From Schaalia odontolytica (lineage in GTDB: Bacteria > Actinomycetota > Actinomycetes > Actinomycetales > Actinomycetaceae), in contig CATYYP010000087.1 in NCBI GenBank assembly GCA_958415245.1, positions 1-7,617 on the forward strand: DNA of 7,617 bases. The letters are read 5' to 3'. The notes below the pieces were generated by a model. The model had not been told where the DNA came from. It searched no databases and was given only the letters and a program-made list of their open reading frames with translations. A program made the position numbers and the translations under genes. Shown here in pieces: positions 6,522 to 7,617 of the stretch (position 1 is its first letter; every line of letters begins with the position of its first letter).

Positions 6522-7217
6522 TTAGTAGGCGCCCTCGTGACGCAGGAGCGCGGGGATGGTCTGAAGCATGATCCACGTGTCGAGGGTGAGGGAGCGGTGC
6601 TGGGCGTAGGAGAGGTCCAGGTGGACGGTCTCATCCCAGGAGAGGTTCGAGCGGCCGGAGATCTGCCAGAGGCCGGTGATGCCGGGGCGGACGGCGAACT
6701 TGCCCATCACGCGGGGTTCGTACTGCGCGACCTCGCTGGGGAGCGGGGGGCGCGGACCCACGAGGGACATGTCGCCACGCAGGACGTTGAAGAGCTGGGG
6801 GAGCTCGTCAATCGACGTCTTGCGCAGGAAGGCTCCGATACGCGTAATGCGCGGATCATTGGCCATTTTAAACATGATCGAATTTCCGGCGGAGGAGTCG
6901 GCCTCGTTGGCCTCCATGAGGGAGGCCTTGAGCTCTTCGGCGTCCACGCGCATGGTGCGGAACTTAAACATGGTAAAAGTCTTGCCGTCGAGGCCGATGC
7001 GCTCCTGAGTGAAGAAGGCGGGGCCGCCGTCGTTCAGGCGCACCATCGCGGCGACAATGATCCACAGCGGGGTCAGCAGGATAATGCCGAAAAGAGCTGC
7101 GAAAATGTCGCACATGCGCTTGATGGCGTTGTCGGCGGAGGCGGCAAGATCCGACGCGTGCTCGAATGCGAGAGCCGTGGATGCGGCTCGTGCGGTGGGC
7201 TTCGTCAAAGTTGTCAT
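6522..7217 (-). CDS. Polyprenyl-phosphate sugar-1-phosphate transferase (Bac_transf, small monotopic type)
   Basis: The 231-aa protein is a compact initiating enzyme that moves a sugar phosphate from a UDP-sugar to undecaprenyl phosphate at the cytoplasmic membrane, the first step of polysaccharide or glycan synthesis. Family marks in order: a single hydrophobic re-entrant segment at about 36-59 (MCDIFAALFGIILLTPLWII) with a Pro at 50; FFTQERIGLDGKTFTMFKFR at 68-87; SIDELPQL at 135-142 with the catalytic Asp-Glu pair D137-E138; LRGDMSLVGPRP at 146-157; RPGITGLWQISGRS at 177-190; and DTWIMLQTIPALL near the end. All core residues are present, so it is likely active. It lacks the long multi-helix N-terminus of WbaP/WcaJ-type enzymes, so this is the minimal form. 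The start is ATG at 7217-7215 with AAGGAAGA upstream at good spacing. It is transcribed alone within this window, convergent with the GT26 operon. The sugar specificity is not deducible. Confidence 0.92.
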   Translation of the reverse strand: MTTLTKPTARAASTALAFEHASDLAASADNAIKRMCDIFAALFGIILLTPLWIIVAAMVRLNDGGPAFFTQERIGLDGKTFTMFKFRTMRVDAEELKASLMEANEADSSAGNSIMFKMANDPRITRIGAFLRKTSIDELPQLFNVLRGDMSLVGPRPPLPSEVAQYEPRVMGKFAVRPGITGLWQISGRSNLSWDETVHLDLSYAQHRSLTLDTWIMLQTIPALLRHEGAY

Positions 7218-7270
7218 CTGTGCGTCTTCCTTCTACTTCATCAAACTCAAATGCTGCATGTCGGTTAGAG

Positions 7271-7283
7271 GCGGAAAATCCGC
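7271..7283 (-). repeat. Small hairpin in the sugar-transferase leader
   Basis: GCGGA/TCCGC arms (five pairs) surround a three-base loop, 54 bases upstream of the start codon in the predicted leader. On the minus strand the loop is TTT. It may influence translation or be incidental. Confidence 0.3.
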
Positions 7284-7296
7284 TCTGGACTGGGAT

Positions 7297-7311
7297 GTTT
7301 ACTAGGTAAAC
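7297..7311. promoter_or_regulatory. Operator-like palindrome GTTTAC-TAG-GTAAAC
   Basis: Perfect six-base arms (7297-7302 and 7306-7311) around TAG, located 80 bases upstream of the sugar-transferase start and downstream of its candidate promoter. The half-site GGTAAAC also occurs once at 1549-1555, upstream of the fibrinogen-like gene. A repressor site or a leader hairpin are both possible. Confidence 0.4.
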
Positions 7312-7342
7312 CTCCCTGGCGCAACTCAGTCACCGTTAGGTG

Positions 7343-7393
7343 TTAACCCTAGTCTATCCATATGGTTAGCTTGGTTGCTAACCAAAGGGTTAA
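7343..7393. repeat. Nested inverted repeats overlapping the sugar-transferase promoter
   Basis: The outer arms TTAACCCT (7343-7350) and AGGGTTAA (7386-7393) enclose the inner arms GGTTAGC (7364-7370) and GCTAACC (7377-7383). The GGTTA/TAACC unit therefore occurs four times in 51 bases. A further GGTTA is at 7263-7267. The symmetric arrangement over the likely -35 to +1 area suggests a multi-site operator, which is an inference. Confidence 0.5.
7351..7381 (-). promoter_or_regulatory. Candidate promoter of the sugar transferase
   Basis: Read on the minus strand, TTAGCA (7381-7376) is followed after 19 bases by TAGACT (7356-7351), a fair actinobacterial -10 box. The start would be near 7344 and the leader about 125 bases long. 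The spacing is longer than ideal and the -35 match is only four of six. It is embedded in the inverted repeats at 7343-7393. Confidence 0.35.
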
Positions 7394-7518
7394 GTACAAG
7401 CGAAAAAAGGCTGTGATTTCGTACACCTGACGAGTTGTGCAAGTCAGATCTGAGCGCCCTGTGACCAGCTGGTAGCTTGCTGACACCTTGGAAGAATGCG
7501 TAGAAAACCGCCGAGCGA

Positions 7519-7524
7519 TAGACT
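7519..7524 (+). promoter_or_regulatory. Candidate -10 box for the riboswitch transcript
   Basis: TAGACT at 7519-7524 would start RNA near 7531, exactly at the base of riboswitch helix P1. It is the same hexamer as the candidate -10 of the sugar transferase. No convincing -35 lies 16-19 bases upstream. An alternative pair is TTGCTG (7477-7482) with TAGAAA (7501-7506), spaced 18 bases. Positions 7394-7518 otherwise show nothing I can assign. Confidence 0.35.
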
Positions 7525-7530
7525 GGTCAG

Positions 7531-7604
7531 CGTGTCGTGACTGGCGAATAGGTGGGCCACCACCGGGGAGCGACGCGTCGGCATCGATAGCCGCCCGCCT
7601 GGGC
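7531..7604 (+). promoter_or_regulatory. ZTP riboswitch (pfl motif)
   Basis: The RNA senses the purine intermediate ZMP/ZTP, which builds up when 10-formyl-tetrahydrofolate is short, and usually controls one-carbon or purine genes such as glyA, folD, fhs or purH. All conserved pieces are visible: GTGACTGGCG at 7537-7546, CCGGGGAGCG at 7563-7572, and CCGCCTGGGC at 7595-7604. Helix P1 forms between CGTGTCG (7531-7537) and CGACGCG (7571-7577), seven pairs with one G-U. P2 forms between GGTGG (7551-7555) and CCACC (7560-7564). P3 is a short GCCC/GGGC hairpin at 7593-7604. The regulated gene begins beyond 7617 on the + strand and is not visible, so whether control is by termination or by ribosome-site masking cannot be judged. 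Confidence 0.93.
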
Positions 7605-7617
7605 TAGAGGCCACTGC

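Noticed and set aside
6176..6634. Minus-strand frame overlapping the end of the sugar transferase and the spacer
   Set aside because: It starts inside the sugar transferase in another frame, runs through its terminator, and has a Ser/Pro/His/Arg-rich sequence without motifs.
6315..7268. Plus-strand frame of 317 codons crossing the terminator and the sugar transferase
   Set aside because: Most of it is antisense to a gene with complete catalytic motifs, and it reads through a strong palindromic terminator. No ribosome site or family similarity supports it.
7343..7393. TTAACC/GGTTAG repeats as telomere-like or CRISPR repeats
   Set aside because: There are only a few copies in inverted, unevenly spaced order, with no regular spacers; an operator arrangement fits better.

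Overview
The window looks like a stretch of chromosome from a high-GC Gram-positive, most likely an oral-type actinomycete (Actinomyces/Schaalia-like). This is inferred from the strong GC bias at third codon positions, the secreted fibrinogen-like proteins and the actinobacterial-style promoters. I cannot name the species from the sequence alone.

Layout. Positions 1-1421 hold the 3' end of a secreted multidomain protein on the + strand. After a 226-base gap with a terminator hairpin and a promoter comes a complete paralogue at 1648-5118 (1156 aa). It has a signal peptide, a fibrinogen-like YCDxxxxGGGW-type domain, a delta-60-like beta-propeller, an FN3-like domain, and two copies of a beta-sandwich domain separated by a Pro/Glu linker. 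Five bases later, in the same transcription unit, lies a WecG/TagA/CpsF-family (GT26) glycosyltransferase at 5124-5903, closed by a strong hairpin at 5929-5960. A gene-poor spacer of about 500 bases (5961-6463) follows. It ends at a perfect 34-base palindrome that terminates the convergent minus-strand gene at 6522-7217, a monotopic polyprenyl-phosphate sugar-1-phosphate transferase (Bac_transf family). The 400 bases upstream of that gene hold nested inverted repeats, a likely promoter and, at the right edge on the + strand, a well-conserved ZTP (pfl) riboswitch whose regulated gene lies outside the window.

How they may work together. The sugar transferase would load the first sugar phosphate onto undecaprenyl phosphate, and the GT26 enzyme would add a sugar to such a lipid-linked acceptor. 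The two secreted proteins carry domains that in other systems bind carbohydrate or acetylated ligands. A surface-glycopolymer assembly and binding locus is therefore a reasonable inference, but no substrate can be read from the sequence. The promoter regions of the fibrinogen-like gene and of the sugar transferase share the motif TAACCnnnTGGTT in the same position relative to the candidate -35 box, which hints at common regulation. The fibrinogen-like gene's promoter also contains an exact 15-base match to the core of the phage SP6 promoter.
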